From: JAAFHB01 sp037133495
GTDB lineage: Bacteria; Bacteroidota; Bacteroidia; Bacteroidales; Prolixibacteraceae
NCBI GenBank assembly: GCA_037133495.1
Contig: JBAXOA010000008.1
Location: 4,969 to 68,968, forward strand
Length of the DNA: 64,000 nucleotides
Direction: 5' to 3'
Notes under the pieces: generated by a model
Seen by the model: the letters and a program-made list of their open reading frames with translations, nothing else
The model's database searches: none
Told to the model about the DNA's origin: nothing
In this document: positions 55,009-63,371 of the stretch, one piece after another
Position numbering within the stretch: the stretch's first letter is position 1
How the letters are laid out: each line of letters opens with the position of its first letter
Made by a program: the position numbers and the translations under genes

Positions 55009-56034
55009 ATGGAATTTTTTCTTGACTCAGCTAATCTTGCTGAAATTGAAGAAGCCCTGAAACTAGGGATAATTGATGGTGTTACGACTACACCTACATT
55101 CATGCACAAGAACGGGATTACCGACATCGACGGCGCCATTGTAAAATTATCAAAAATGGTTCCGGTATTGATGATTGAAGCGCTTGGAGAAACTTCGGAA
55201 CAAATTGTTGCTGAAGCACATCGGCTACTTAGTCTCGGACTGGACAAGAAAAAAACCGTATTTAAGATCCCGGTTAATTTCGAAGGCGTGAAAGCTTGTA
55301 AAAAACTTCATAATGAAGGCTTTTTAATCAATTTACACCTTGTTTATAATATTCAGCAGGCTTACATGGCTTTGTCCGCCGGAGCAAACTACGTATGTGT
55401 GCTCGTAGGCAGGATGCAGGATCAGGGTCATGATGCCCTCGGTCTTGTCAAACAAATTGTCGATGTCATTAAAGAATACAAATACGATTGTAAAGTAATG
55501 TTCTCATCGGTAAGATATCCTGAACATGTTAAAGATGCGCTTACACTTGGGGCTCATAATATAACATTGCCTTGGAATATCATGAAAAAACTGGCTGACA
55601 ACCACCTTACAAAATTGGGTACTGATCAGTTTTTCCAGCATACGCGACTGATGACCATTCAGGTGAAAAGTGTTATTTCGGAATCAAATCCAATAGTGGA
55701 TATTAATTGCAAAGTTCTTGATGCATTGTTGAAAATGACTGATTCAGGAATGGGCGCAGTTTCGGTTGTGACAAATGATGGCAAACTTACCGGTATTTTT
55801 ACGGATGGAGATCTGCGTCGTCAGATGAGGAAACTGGGAGATCATATCGATACTGCAACTGTTGGAGAGTGCATGACTGCCAATCCGATTTCGATCGAAG
55901 GTGATGCTTTGCTGCAAAAAGCTGCAGATATTTTTAATGCCAATCAGGTAGATAATATTATCGTGACCGAGAACGGACTTCCAATTGGAATGCTTGATAT
56001 TCAGGATATGGTAAAATTAGATTTAATAAATTAA
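55009..56034 (+). CDS. Transaldolase-fold domain fused to a KdsD-like CBS pair
   Basis: A 341-residue two-part protein. Residues about 1-215 are a fructose-6-phosphate aldolase/transaldolase-type barrel: FLDSANL (Asp6), GVTTTPTF, Schiff-base Lys86 in VFKIPVNFEGVKA, and GRMQDQG. By eye, the Asn after TT is Thr, the catalytic Thr is His (INLHLVYN), and the Ser/Ala-Pro-Phe/Tyr site is CVL. Residues about 220-341 are a CBS pair (GAVSVVTNDGKLTGIFTDGDLRRQ) very like that of arabinose-5-phosphate isomerase KdsD, whose SIS domain is absent. The gene starts 19 bp after kdsA. A role supplying or controlling arabinose-5-phosphate is an inference. Confidence 0.75.
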   Translation: MEFFLDSANLAEIEEALKLGIIDGVTTTPTFMHKNGITDIDGAIVKLSKMVPVLMIEALGETSEQIVAEAHRLLSLGLDKKKTVFKIPVNFEGVKACKKLHNEGFLINLHLVYNIQQAYMALSAGANYVCVLVGRMQDQGHDALGLVKQIVDVIKEYKYDCKVMFSSVRYPEHVKDALTLGAHNITLPWNIMKKLADNHLTKLGTDQFFQHTRLMTIQVKSVISESNPIVDINCKVLDALLKMTDSGMGAVSVVTNDGKLTGIFTDGDLRRQMRKLGDHIDTATVGECMTANPISIEGDALLQKAADIFNANQVDNIIVTENGLPIGMLDIQDMVKLDLIN

Positions 56035-56104
56035 CAATCAATATATTACCTCTGCAACTAGGTCTATTTTCTTAAATGTAGAGTTTCGCAAGCAAGGTGC
56101 AAAG

Positions 56105-56141
56105 AAGCGCAGAGTTAAAAAATTAAACTCTGCGCTTTTTT
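56105..56141 (+). terminator. Intrinsic terminator of the kdn-kdsA operon
   Basis: AAGCGCAGAGTT pairs with AACTCTGCGCTT (12 bp), followed by TTTT, 70 nt after the stop codon of the transaldolase-CBS gene. Confidence 0.88.
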
Positions 56142-56196
56142 GACTTCAAAATTGCAGTTTTCGCCTTTAAAATTTAATCGTTTTAAACCCCTGACG

Positions 56197-56754
56197 ATGG
56201 ATTTTACCTCTTTAGTATCGACACGTCAAAGCGACAGAAGTTACCTTAATCAACCAGTTGAAACCAGTAAACTGGATATTATTCTGGAATGTGCCAGACT
56301 GGCTCCTTCTGCTTGTAACGCCCAACCCTGGCATATCATTGTTGTTGATAATCCCGAAATAAAAAAAAGGATTGCGGATGCCACCTCCGAAAAGCTTTTG
56401 GGGATGAATCACTTCACCAATCAGGCGCCGGTACATCTGGTAATTGTTGAAGAAAGTGCCAATTTGACTTCGGGCTTTGGAAGCTGGGTAAAGCGGAAGC
56501 ACTTTCCGTTGATTGATATTGGAATTATTGCAGAACATATTTGCCTCGCAGCAGCATCCGAAGGGCTTGGAAGTTGCATGATCGGCTGGTTTGATGAAGC
56601 CAAAATAAAAGAATTGCTCGGGGTACCCTCCTCCAAACGGGTGCAATTAATTATTACGTTGGGCTATCCTGCTCAAAAAACGCGGGTGAAAATTCGTAAA
56701 CCGATTGAAAATATCGTTTCATTCAATGGATACCAAAAACAAAAGCAACGCTGA
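56197..56754 (+). CDS. Nitroreductase-family flavoprotein
   Basis: A 185-residue FMN-dependent oxidoreductase. The N-terminal FMN site is STRQSDRSYL followed by CARLAPSACNAQPWHIIVV; the second site lies in AAASEGLGSCMIGWF. Members reduce nitro compounds, quinones or halogenated tyrosine; the real substrate is unknown. The ATG at 56197 is preferred to the upstream TTG at 56140 because family proteins begin right before the FMN motif. Confidence 0.85.
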   Translation: MDFTSLVSTRQSDRSYLNQPVETSKLDIILECARLAPSACNAQPWHIIVVDNPEIKKRIADATSEKLLGMNHFTNQAPVHLVIVEESANLTSGFGSWVKRKHFPLIDIGIIAEHICLAAASEGLGSCMIGWFDEAKIKELLGVPSSKRVQLIITLGYPAQKTRVKIRKPIENIVSFNGYQKQKQR

Positions 56755-56793
56755 CAGGGTAGGAAAAGCTGTCAGAACACGTATTTTATCGAT

Positions 56794-58434
56794 TTAATGT
56801 TTGATTAATTCCCCGATAACACTGCCTGAAACAGAGGAAGGAGGCGCAATACCCAGAAAAGCCGCAATAGTAGGCACTACATCAGTAGCGCTTGTTCGGC
56901 GAAGAGTCGTTCCTTTTGTGATTCCCGCTCCATACCACACCAAAGGAACCTGACTGTTATCGGTATAATCAACATTATTAAACTTCTCTTTAGGCTGCCA
57001 GCCATCCTCGTATTTAATAAGTACATCGCCAGATCTTTTGCTGTGATAATTGTTTTGAAATGGTGCCAGCGGTCCTCCCGGAAAATTATTCGCTTCAATT
57101 TCAAGTCCGGCCTTGGCATAAGCAATTCCTTCAAACTGATTTAAAAATGAGGCTACAGTCGTCTGCATCTCCAGAAGATTGATCTTTTTCTTTTCAATCA
57201 TTTCATGATCAAGGTAAATCTGCTGATTGGTAAATAATTCAATCCAGTTTGCGCTGCCGTATTTTATATTCAGATACGATTTCAGCAATGCTACCGCGCT
57301 CTCGGGGTTAAAGATGCCAGCAGTCAGGTGGTATTTTTCTTTCAGATATTCAGCAGGATACGAAATACTGGTCAGTCCTGTCAGATAAATCAAAATATTA
57401 TCTGTGCCAAAGCCGGTCTCGACATACTTCAATAACTCAGCGATGTCCCTGTCCAGGCGAAGGTAGGTATCTTCCATTTCAACAGAAAAAGGACCAAACG
57501 AATTCTTTTCATAATCCATTGAGGAGAAAACAACAGTAAGAATATCAGGAATCAGGTCATAACCCATTTGTTCTTTTGGAATCATTTGAAGTGCAAAATC
57601 CTTAAGCATTGTATTTCCCCAGGGAGTTGCTTTTAATATTTTATAGCTTCCGCCTGATTCTCTTTTTAATTTGCTCATATCATAAGGAAACGAAGTGTAT
57701 TTCAAGGAGAATCCTGTTTCTTTAAGATGTGAATCTGAAATGCTTTCGGTATAAGAGATCGGCTCCTTTAGCGTTGTCCAATCCGACCCAACATAGTTAT
57801 CAGCCATTTTCAAACCGTTATAGTCAAATGCCCACTTGGGAAAAGTTTCGACATAATAAGAGCTTGAAATCATCTTGCCGGAATTTTTATCCAGCCAGTA
57901 TGCCCCATTGGCGGCATGTCCCGCAGCAAGAACCGCTGAACCATCATTTAAAGCAATGCTGAATATCCTCGATTTTCCGTTGGAGATTAACTTTAACTGG
58001 TCTCCAAGCGTTGGGGTCATCAGATTCTTTGCTGAACGCTCCCCTTCTTTCGAGTCTGATCCAACGGTAGTATAAAAATCATCACTTATTGCGGAAACTT
58101 CCTTTTTTTTCAACCGGTCGATCCAATTATCATTCACAATTCCATGCCGGGAAGGATCGGTTCCTGTAGAGAGTGTTGCCATATTCACAGAAGGCCTCTG
58201 TACTAAACTGGTATAGTGATGGTTAGCACAAATAAATCCTCCTGAATACAATCGTTGAAAACCTCCGTCACCAAATTTATCCCAGTAGCGCTCAATGTAA
58301 TCGGGGTTAAAGTCTTCAATTACTATTCCAATAACCAGGCGGGGCGCATTAGCAGATATGGTTGTATGACCTTGGGCCAGAAGATATAACGGAAAACAAA
58401 ATCCCAAGACAAGGGTGAAAAACTTTTTCAGCAT
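56794..58434 (-). CDS. PafA-like alkaline-phosphatase-superfamily protein, probably inactive
   Basis: A 546-residue secreted protein with a signal peptide of about 20 residues and the fold of PafA/NPP phosphatases throughout (GGFQRLYSGGFICANHHYTS, AAGHAANGAYWLD, TDVVPTIAAFLGIAPP). By comparison from memory, the metal site is eroded: the first Asp is Glu40 (IVIEDF), the DxxGH motif is DYEKN (Asn311), the ADHG motif is GLTS (354-356), and the late His is Gln495 (DNSQVPLVW). No Thr fits the usual nucleophile position (RPSVNMAT). It may bind a ligand without hydrolysing it. Confidence 0.72.
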   Translation of the reverse strand: MLKKFFTLVLGFCFPLYLLAQGHTTISANAPRLVIGIVIEDFNPDYIERYWDKFGDGGFQRLYSGGFICANHHYTSLVQRPSVNMATLSTGTDPSRHGIVNDNWIDRLKKKEVSAISDDFYTTVGSDSKEGERSAKNLMTPTLGDQLKLISNGKSRIFSIALNDGSAVLAAGHAANGAYWLDKNSGKMISSSYYVETFPKWAFDYNGLKMADNYVGSDWTTLKEPISYTESISDSHLKETGFSLKYTSFPYDMSKLKRESGGSYKILKATPWGNTMLKDFALQMIPKEQMGYDLIPDILTVVFSSMDYEKNSFGPFSVEMEDTYLRLDRDIAELLKYVETGFGTDNILIYLTGLTSISYPAEYLKEKYHLTAGIFNPESAVALLKSYLNIKYGSANWIELFTNQQIYLDHEMIEKKKINLLEMQTTVASFLNQFEGIAYAKAGLEIEANNFPGGPLAPFQNNYHSKRSGDVLIKYEDGWQPKEKFNNVDYTDNSQVPLVWYGAGITKGTTLRRTSATDVVPTIAAFLGIAPPSSVSGSVIGELIKH

Positions 58435-58493
58435 CAGGTAATTTTATAGCTTTATTTATATTATTAAATCACATTTAAAATTTCAAAATTGTG

Positions 58494-58955
58494 CTACCAA
58501 TTTTGAAAAGGGCAAACTGCAAGTCTGGAGTTAAAATAGCGAAGATCACCTGTGACTTCCTCCCCGATCCATGGTGGGATCAAAAATACTTCATCTTCAG
58601 ATAATATCTCGATCTCTGCTACTATCAATCCTTTGTTCTGTCCTTCAAATTCATCAATTTCCCAAATTTTACCTCCATATAAAACTTTGGTTCTATATTT
58701 TTCAATTACTGGGGTGTCGCATAATTTAAGCAGTTCCTTTGCATCGTTCGCAGGAACAGAATACTCAAACTCTGCCCGGCTAAAACTATTTGATTTTCCT
58801 TTTATCGTCAAAAAACCGTTATCTCCGGCAATCCGGATGCGCACTGTCCGTATGTCATCTGAAACAAGGTATCCCTGAACATAATGCACCGGAACACCTA
58901 AAGAGCGCCAGTTGTCATTAGTGATTAAATATTTACGTTCAATTTCTATTCCCAT
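58494..58955 (-). CDS. CYTH-domain (triphosphate tunnel) phosphatase
   Basis: A 153-residue protein starting MGIEIERKYLI, which carries the ExExK signature of CYTH enzymes. Later strands carry the usual charged residues (RTVRIRIAGDNGFLTIKGK, KYRTKVLYGGKIWEIDEF, VAEIEI). Small bacterial members hydrolyse inorganic triphosphate or act as adenylate cyclase or thiamine triphosphatase. The frame extends three codons upstream to a TTG, but the ATG at 58955 is the natural start. Confidence 0.85.
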   Translation of the reverse strand: MGIEIERKYLITNDNWRSLGVPVHYVQGYLVSDDIRTVRIRIAGDNGFLTIKGKSNSFSRAEFEYSVPANDAKELLKLCDTPVIEKYRTKVLYGGKIWEIDEFEGQNKGLIVAEIEILSEDEVFLIPPWIGEEVTGDLRYFNSRLAVCPFQNW

Positions 58956-59129
58956 AACACTCAAATATAATGAGACTTAATATTAATTTCTGAAAATATT
59001 TCGACTTTATATCAGAATAATTTAACACGATAAAACTATTCAAATTTTTGATACAAAAAAAGAAGCCGGATCCGCAACCGAATGAAACGGCGCTAAATTT
59101 TCTTACTTTTACTTCCAAAATATTAAAAT

Positions 59130-59750
59130 ATGATTCCCGTTAAAGAAGTGTGTGTTGAATCTTATCAGGAGGCAGTTGCAGCTACCAGAGCAGGTGCGAC
59201 TAGAATAGAGTTGTGCGATAATTTGAATTGCGGTGGCACTACTCCATCTTATGGAACTATCCATCAGCTAATTAAAAAATCACCTATTCCTGTGATGGTA
59301 ATGATCCGGCCACGCGGAGGGGACTTTGTTTACACGCAGGATGAATTTGAAATTATGATTAGCGACATTGCAATTTGCCACCAGCTTGGAGCCGATGGAG
59401 TAGTTTTTGGCCTTCTTCATCATGAGAATGTGATCGATATTGAAAGAACAGCCAAACTTGCCAGCCTGGCAAGACCAATGCAAGTCACTTTTCACAAGGC
59501 AATTGACTTAACAACCGATATACTGCAATCAGTCAAAGAATTAAAAGCAATAGGAATCGATCATATTCTCACATCAGGTGGTAAAGCCACAGCATTGGAA
59601 GGTGGGGAAACACTAAAAAAAATGATTGAAATTGCCGGAAAATCGATAAAAATCATTGTTGCGGGGAAAGTTACATCAAATAATTTCGATGAAGTCTGCA
59701 AGCAAATTCCGTCCGATGAATATCATGGAAGAAGACTGGTCATTTTTTGA
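59130..59750 (+). CDS. cutC: CutC-family protein
   Basis: A 206-residue TIM-barrel protein with VCVESYQEAVAATRAGATRIELCDNL, YGTIHQLIKKSPIPVMVMIRPRGGDFVYTQ-type sequence split over two strands, and THGGK-like LTSGGKATALEGG. CutC was first linked to copper tolerance, but its biochemical role remains unclear. It is somewhat shorter than many members (about 240 residues) but complete to the end. Confidence 0.85.
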   Translation: MIPVKEVCVESYQEAVAATRAGATRIELCDNLNCGGTTPSYGTIHQLIKKSPIPVMVMIRPRGGDFVYTQDEFEIMISDIAICHQLGADGVVFGLLHHENVIDIERTAKLASLARPMQVTFHKAIDLTTDILQSVKELKAIGIDHILTSGGKATALEGGETLKKMIEIAGKSIKIIVAGKVTSNNFDEVCKQIPSDEYHGRRLVIF

Positions 59751-60130
59751 TCCGCAATGAATAAAAGAATTCTATAATCCCTGAAACGGGTGAACATCGG
59801 ACTTTTTATCAGAAGAAAATTTATTTTGACGCTCGGCCGTGGGGACAGGGATACGGTTGGGGGTGGTGGTGGGCCAAGGTGGAAAGATTGATTCTTTGAA
59901 ATTAGATAAATGGAAAGTTTAACGTTTGAGGCTATGGAAAGTGGCGGATTGCGGGCTACTTTCCTATCGAATTATGCGAACGCTCCTGCGGGCGACAAAA
60001 CAACGAACCTGCATTCCATCCGCCATTTTTTATAGCCTTTATGCGCATTACGGGCCATTGAAATAGAAATCTCGTTTAAACAATTCAGTGCCTTTGAATG
60101 ATGTCAGTTGAATTTAGTTTCGTAATATTT
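59751..60130. other. Gene-free stretch with GC-rich patch and inverted repeat
   Basis: These 380 bp hold no convincing gene. Bases 59830-59880 form a G-rich patch, unlike the AT-rich surroundings, whose translations resemble nothing recognised. The rest is occupied by the inverted repeat at 59930-60037. Confidence 0.5.
59930..60037. repeat. Imperfect palindromic element with 20-bp arms
   Basis: GGCTATGGAAAGTGGCGGAT (59930-59949) and ATCCGCCATTTTTTATAGCC (60018-60037) are inverted copies matching at 17 of 20 positions, around a 68-bp interior. GTTTAAC lies just before the left arm at 59917-59923, as in the R'' core (RYYYAAC) of integron attC sites, but the right core is only loosely matched. 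It could be an attC-like site or a REP-type palindrome. Confidence 0.5.
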
Positions 60131-60919
60131 TTATTGACAACAGGCTTGCAGATTATATAATTGAGTGATTTCGGATTGTGTGAGTATTCTATTATAAATA
60201 ATAATATCATCCAACAATCCGGTATATTCTTTTCCAAGAAATAAATTACCTGCATTTATAGTCGGTGTATTTATTCCACATCCCGTTCCAGCAGAGAGTG
60301 ATGTTAAAACGCCATTCCTATATATTTTTAAGGTTGTTCCCATACAAGTCACAACCAAATATTGCCATACATTTGACAAGTCACTAGCAGTATTATCACA
60401 CCTATTACTATTAACATAACTATCCCAAATGCTAAATTGATTTATTCCAAAAACAGCTCTCCTGCAATCGTATAAACCAACGGACCATTGCCCATAAGTG
60501 TCGGGACAATGAAGAGAGGAATCCCTTCCAATTAAAAGCTCGTAATCGCCCCCTTTTCTATTTCCTAGTGGTCTATACCATAAAGAAATAGAAAATGCGG
60601 CTGACTGGAAATTATTTATAAAAGTTGGATTGGTAAATTTTAAGAAATCTCCATTTGCTCGAACAAAATTATATGCACAGCTGTTATTGCCATTCCTGTC
60701 GGCACCGGGGGAAGCAGTTGTGGTATTATTCAGATTATTATTATTACCTGAAAAATCATTTATCGAGCCAGCACTAAATGGATAAAATGCAATAATACCT
60801 TTTTGAAGATTTGATGGAATGCAGATAATATTAGGCGAAGGTGAAGCATTTGGTTTATCACAATTAGATAATAATCCAAATAGTAATAAAAGAATGATGA
60901 TTCCAATGTTTCTTTTCAT
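60131..60919 (-). CDS. LamG-domain lipoprotein
   Basis: A 262-residue predicted lipoprotein (LLSNC). The mature part is one LamG/concanavalin-like sandwich (about 40-255), with IIAFYPFSAGSINDFSGNNN at its start, AFSISLWYRPLG, and LDDIIIYNRILTQSEITQLYN at its end, the typical LamG closing helix. Such domains bind sugars or proteins at the cell surface. It is isolated, AT-rich, and flanked by palindromic repeats on both sides, which hints at acquisition as a mobile unit. Confidence 0.75.
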   Translation of the reverse strand: MKRNIGIIILLLLFGLLSNCDKPNASPSPNIICIPSNLQKGIIAFYPFSAGSINDFSGNNNNLNNTTTASPGADRNGNNSCAYNFVRANGDFLKFTNPTFINNFQSAAFSISLWYRPLGNRKGGDYELLIGRDSSLHCPDTYGQWSVGLYDCRRAVFGINQFSIWDSYVNSNRCDNTASDLSNVWQYLVVTCMGTTLKIYRNGVLTSLSAGTGCGINTPTINAGNLFLGKEYTGLLDDIIIYNRILTQSEITQLYNLQACCQ

Positions 60920-61374
60920 ATTGTAAAAGTACTAATAATTAACTTATAACATTATTTATGGGTGCCAAAACTTTAGTATTGCGCATTTCAGTAAAAGCAA
61001 CTGGTTGCGTTTATTGGAGCCTTATACAAATATGGCTTTAGTATCTAAGCATCTGATTAGTAAGGCAGTGTTCTTATTCAGGTTTTTCATTGCGTTTAGG
61101 TTTTCATTGGGTTTATGAAAACCAAAGATAATAAGAAAAAAAGGGGAACTAATTGATATTATTGAAAGTGCTTTCGGCAATTTCGAATAAGCATGGTGTT
61201 ATTCCCGGGCTTTTTGATTATTAGCATAAAAGAGGTGTAATTTGGAATCGTGACATAAAAAAAACGAGTTAAAAACTCGGAACAACTTACCTCTCGTTGC
61301 AAACTAGGGGGATCGAGCGATTGCAAACGAGTAGGACTGGGGTATGCCAAAATATTTTCGGGCTTTTTCTTTGC
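60920..61374. other. Gene-free stretch
   Basis: These 455 bp between the LamG gene and the toxin gene contain no convincing gene. The first 330 bp are AT-rich without recognised structure; the end carries the palindromic repeat at 61264-61331. Confidence 0.6.
61264..61331. repeat. Compound palindromic intergenic repeat
   Basis: Two inverted repeats lie close together: CGAGTT/AACTCG around a 3-nt centre at about 61265-61279, and CTCGTTGCAA (61293-61302) with TTGCAAACGAG (61321-61331), the latter with one extra base. The sequence is of the REP-like kind often repeated between genes in this phylum. It is only present once in this window. Confidence 0.5.
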
Positions 61375-61674
61375 CTATTCAAGTAGTCGTGATTCAATAT
61401 CCATTTGTTGATGTAAGATTCTAATAATTTCCAGTTCGTTAGCTGTCACGTTTATTTTGTAAAAGATGAAGTGAGATTTTACTCTCGAACGAAAATACCC
61501 TTTTCTTAGGTGACTGTAATCATTGCCAGATGTTGGCTTTATTACCAAGTATTCAATTTCGTCCATTACTAAGTTCAGATATCTGTCAGCTTGCTCAAGT
61601 GACCAATTTTCAAAAGTGTAAAGCCATAATATTTCAAGATCGTTTAAAGCTTCCTTGCTGATTCTGTACTTCAT
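61375..61674 (-). CDS. parE: ParE/RelE-family toxin
   Basis: A 99-residue protein of the RelE/ParE superfamily: YRISKEALNDLEILWLYTFE at the start, the central RKGYFRSRVKSHFIFYKI strand pair and the ending EIIRILHQQMDIESRL. ParE proteins usually poison DNA gyrase, while RelE proteins cut mRNA; the ParD-type partner favours ParE. The gene follows the antitoxin gene after 3 bp, in the usual order for this family. Confidence 0.88.
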   Translation of the reverse strand: MKYRISKEALNDLEILWLYTFENWSLEQADRYLNLVMDEIEYLVIKPTSGNDYSHLRKGYFRSRVKSHFIFYKINVTANELEIIRILHQQMDIESRLLE

Positions 61675-61677
61675 TAT

Positions 61678-61923
61678 TTAAACCGAATGTTTTTGATGAA
61701 GACTCTTTAAAAAAGATTCCCGATTAAAATCTTCAGCAAACCCAGATTTTTCGCCTTTTTTAAGTTCGTTAATAAGCTCTGTTTTTTTAGCTTCTTCGTA
61801 TTCAAACATTCTTAAAGCAGTTCTTACCACCTCACTTACAGAAGAGTATTTCCCTGTTTTAACTTTCTGATTTACAAATTTATCAAAATAATCCCCTAAT
61901 AAAATTGATGTGTTTTTAGCCAT
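61678..61923 (-). CDS. parD: ParD-type ribbon-helix-helix antitoxin
   Basis: An 81-residue protein with a ribbon-helix-helix start (NTSILLGDYFDKFVNQKV, then GKYSSVSEVVRTALRMFE) and a charged C-terminal toxin-binding tail (KGEKSGFAEDFNRESFLKSL). It binds and neutralises the toxin encoded next and should repress the operon. A perfect 7+3+7 palindrome covers the promoter 19 bp upstream of the start codon. Confidence 0.9.
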   Translation of the reverse strand: MAKNTSILLGDYFDKFVNQKVKTGKYSSVSEVVRTALRMFEYEEAKKTELINELKKGEKSGFAEDFNRESFLKSLHQKHSV

Positions 61924-61936
61924 AACATTTTTATTT

Positions 61937-61944
61937 CAAAGATA
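61937..61944 (-). promoter_or_regulatory. -7 element of the parDE promoter
   Basis: TATCTTTG on the minus strand matches TAnnTTTG; ATTG lies 20 bp upstream as a partial -33 element. It overlaps the right arm of the operator palindrome. Confidence 0.6.
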
Positions 61945-61958
61945 CCAATCTTTGGTAT
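61942..61958. promoter_or_regulatory. Probable ParD operator palindrome
   Basis: ATACCAA, TCT, TTGGTAT: a perfect inverted repeat with 7-bp arms, located between the -33 and -7 elements and overlapping the latter by 3 bp. Ribbon-helix-helix antitoxins bind such short palindromes to repress their own operon. Confidence 0.7.
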
Positions 61959-62092
61959 AAATAGCAATAGAAAAGTAAATTTACTGATTACAGACACAGA
62001 TGAAGGAAAAATCGTTATAATGTTGTTTAAATAAGTTTCATAATTTAAAACAGGCGAATATATGAATTTCCTCGAACTGAAATGTCATACGA

Positions 62093-63355
62093 TCACTTTA
62101 ATGGATGCTCTTTAAGGGTGAGGTTTCGGAGGGCAGGTGACCGCCATGCGGCTATTGAAACCACCAGCAAGGTCATAGCACCGCCAAAAACCACGGAAGG
62201 AATAAGTCCCATAAAACGGGCAGCGACTCCAGATTCAAAGGCTCCCAGCTCATTTGATGATCCGATAAAGATACTGTTAACTGCTGCAACTCTCCCTTTC
62301 ATCTCATCGGCTGTAAATAGTTGTAAAATGCTTGATCTGATAATCACACTGACATTATCAAAGACGCCACTCAGAAAGAGGCAGAAAGCAGAAAGCAGAA
62401 AGTTTGTCGATAGAGCGAAAACGATCATACAAATGCCAAATCCAAAAACGCTGTAAAGCAGTTGAGGTCCGGAACGTGATACAGGAGGTCTGAAAGTAAG
62501 GATCACTGACATCAGAATTGCCCCGGCTGCGGGACATGCTCTTAACAACCCAAGCCCTTCGGGACCTACTTTTAATATATCGGAAGCAAAAACAGGCAAC
62601 ATTGCAACTGCTCCGCCAAAAAATACAGCAAACATATCGAGCGTAAAGGCGCTCAACAGCACCTGGTTATGAAAAACATAAAATATTCCTTCCTTAATCC
62701 TGGCAAACATTCCTTCCGCGGCCCCGGCTATAAGGGCAACCTTACCGGGACTTTTAATAAACAAAAGAATAATTGCACAGATTAGATAAAAAATAAACAC
62801 CAGGGTATATGCAGGAATAATTCCGAAAAACCCGTATACCAGGCCTCCCATGGCCGGACCAGTTACTGCTGCAACGTGCCAGACTGTACTGCTCCAGGTT
62901 GCAGCTCCCGTAAGTAGTCTTCGGGGAACGAGCTGTCCCAGCAATGCTGTATTTGCGGGCATCAGGATTCCGCGTACCAATCCGGTAATGAATATAGTAA
63001 CAAAAATGGGAGCAACACCCCATATTTGTTGAATATTGAGTGTGGGAACACTATAAATCAATAATAAGGCCGATCCGAATAAAAGTAGAAATGTAGTATA
63101 AAATATGATCTTTTTCCGATCCCAGATGTCTACAAAATGACCAGCAAATAAAGCAATGCTCACCTGAGGAATAACTTCAGTCAGGCCAATCATTCCAAGC
63201 GAAAGTACATCTTTGGTGATATTGTACAACTGCCAGCCAACAATTACAGATTGCATCAGTGTTGCAACCGTCATTAGAAACCGATAAGCAAGAAAAAGTC
63301 TAAAATCACGGTAGTGGACGACTTCAAAAGCCTCGCCAGATAAAATTTTCTTCAT
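62093..63355 (-). CDS. MFS transporter (MFS_3/EntS-like exporter)
   Basis: A 420-residue membrane protein with about twelve helices. Landmarks are MQSVIVGWQLYNITKDVLSLG near helix 1-2, the loop-2/3 motif FAGHFVDIWDRKKIIF, PANTALLGQLVPRRLLTGAATW, and the later FTADEMKGRVAAVNSIFIGSS. These match the MFS_3 group, which includes enterobactin exporter EntS and many drug exporters. The substrate is unknown. It is 16 bp after the HAD gene and may share its transcript. Confidence 0.85.
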   Translation of the reverse strand: MKKILSGEAFEVVHYRDFRLFLAYRFLMTVATLMQSVIVGWQLYNITKDVLSLGMIGLTEVIPQVSIALFAGHFVDIWDRKKIIFYTTFLLLFGSALLLIYSVPTLNIQQIWGVAPIFVTIFITGLVRGILMPANTALLGQLVPRRLLTGAATWSSTVWHVAAVTGPAMGGLVYGFFGIIPAYTLVFIFYLICAIILLFIKSPGKVALIAGAAEGMFARIKEGIFYVFHNQVLLSAFTLDMFAVFFGGAVAMLPVFASDILKVGPEGLGLLRACPAAGAILMSVILTFRPPVSRSGPQLLYSVFGFGICMIVFALSTNFLLSAFCLFLSGVFDNVSVIIRSSILQLFTADEMKGRVAAVNSIFIGSSNELGAFESGVAARFMGLIPSVVFGGAMTLLVVSIAAWRSPALRNLTLKEHPLK

Positions 63356-63371
63356 AAACAGTATTTAATTG

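Noticed and set aside
59830..59880. G-rich patch with Trp-rich translation, considered as a gene remnant
   Set aside because: Two frames give different unconvincing peptides and neither resembles a known protein; left as unassigned.
61159..61350. 63-residue minus-strand ORF between the LamG and parE genes
   Set aside because: It overlaps the palindromic intergenic repeat, has low-complexity composition, and no recognisable domain or promoter; chance ORF.
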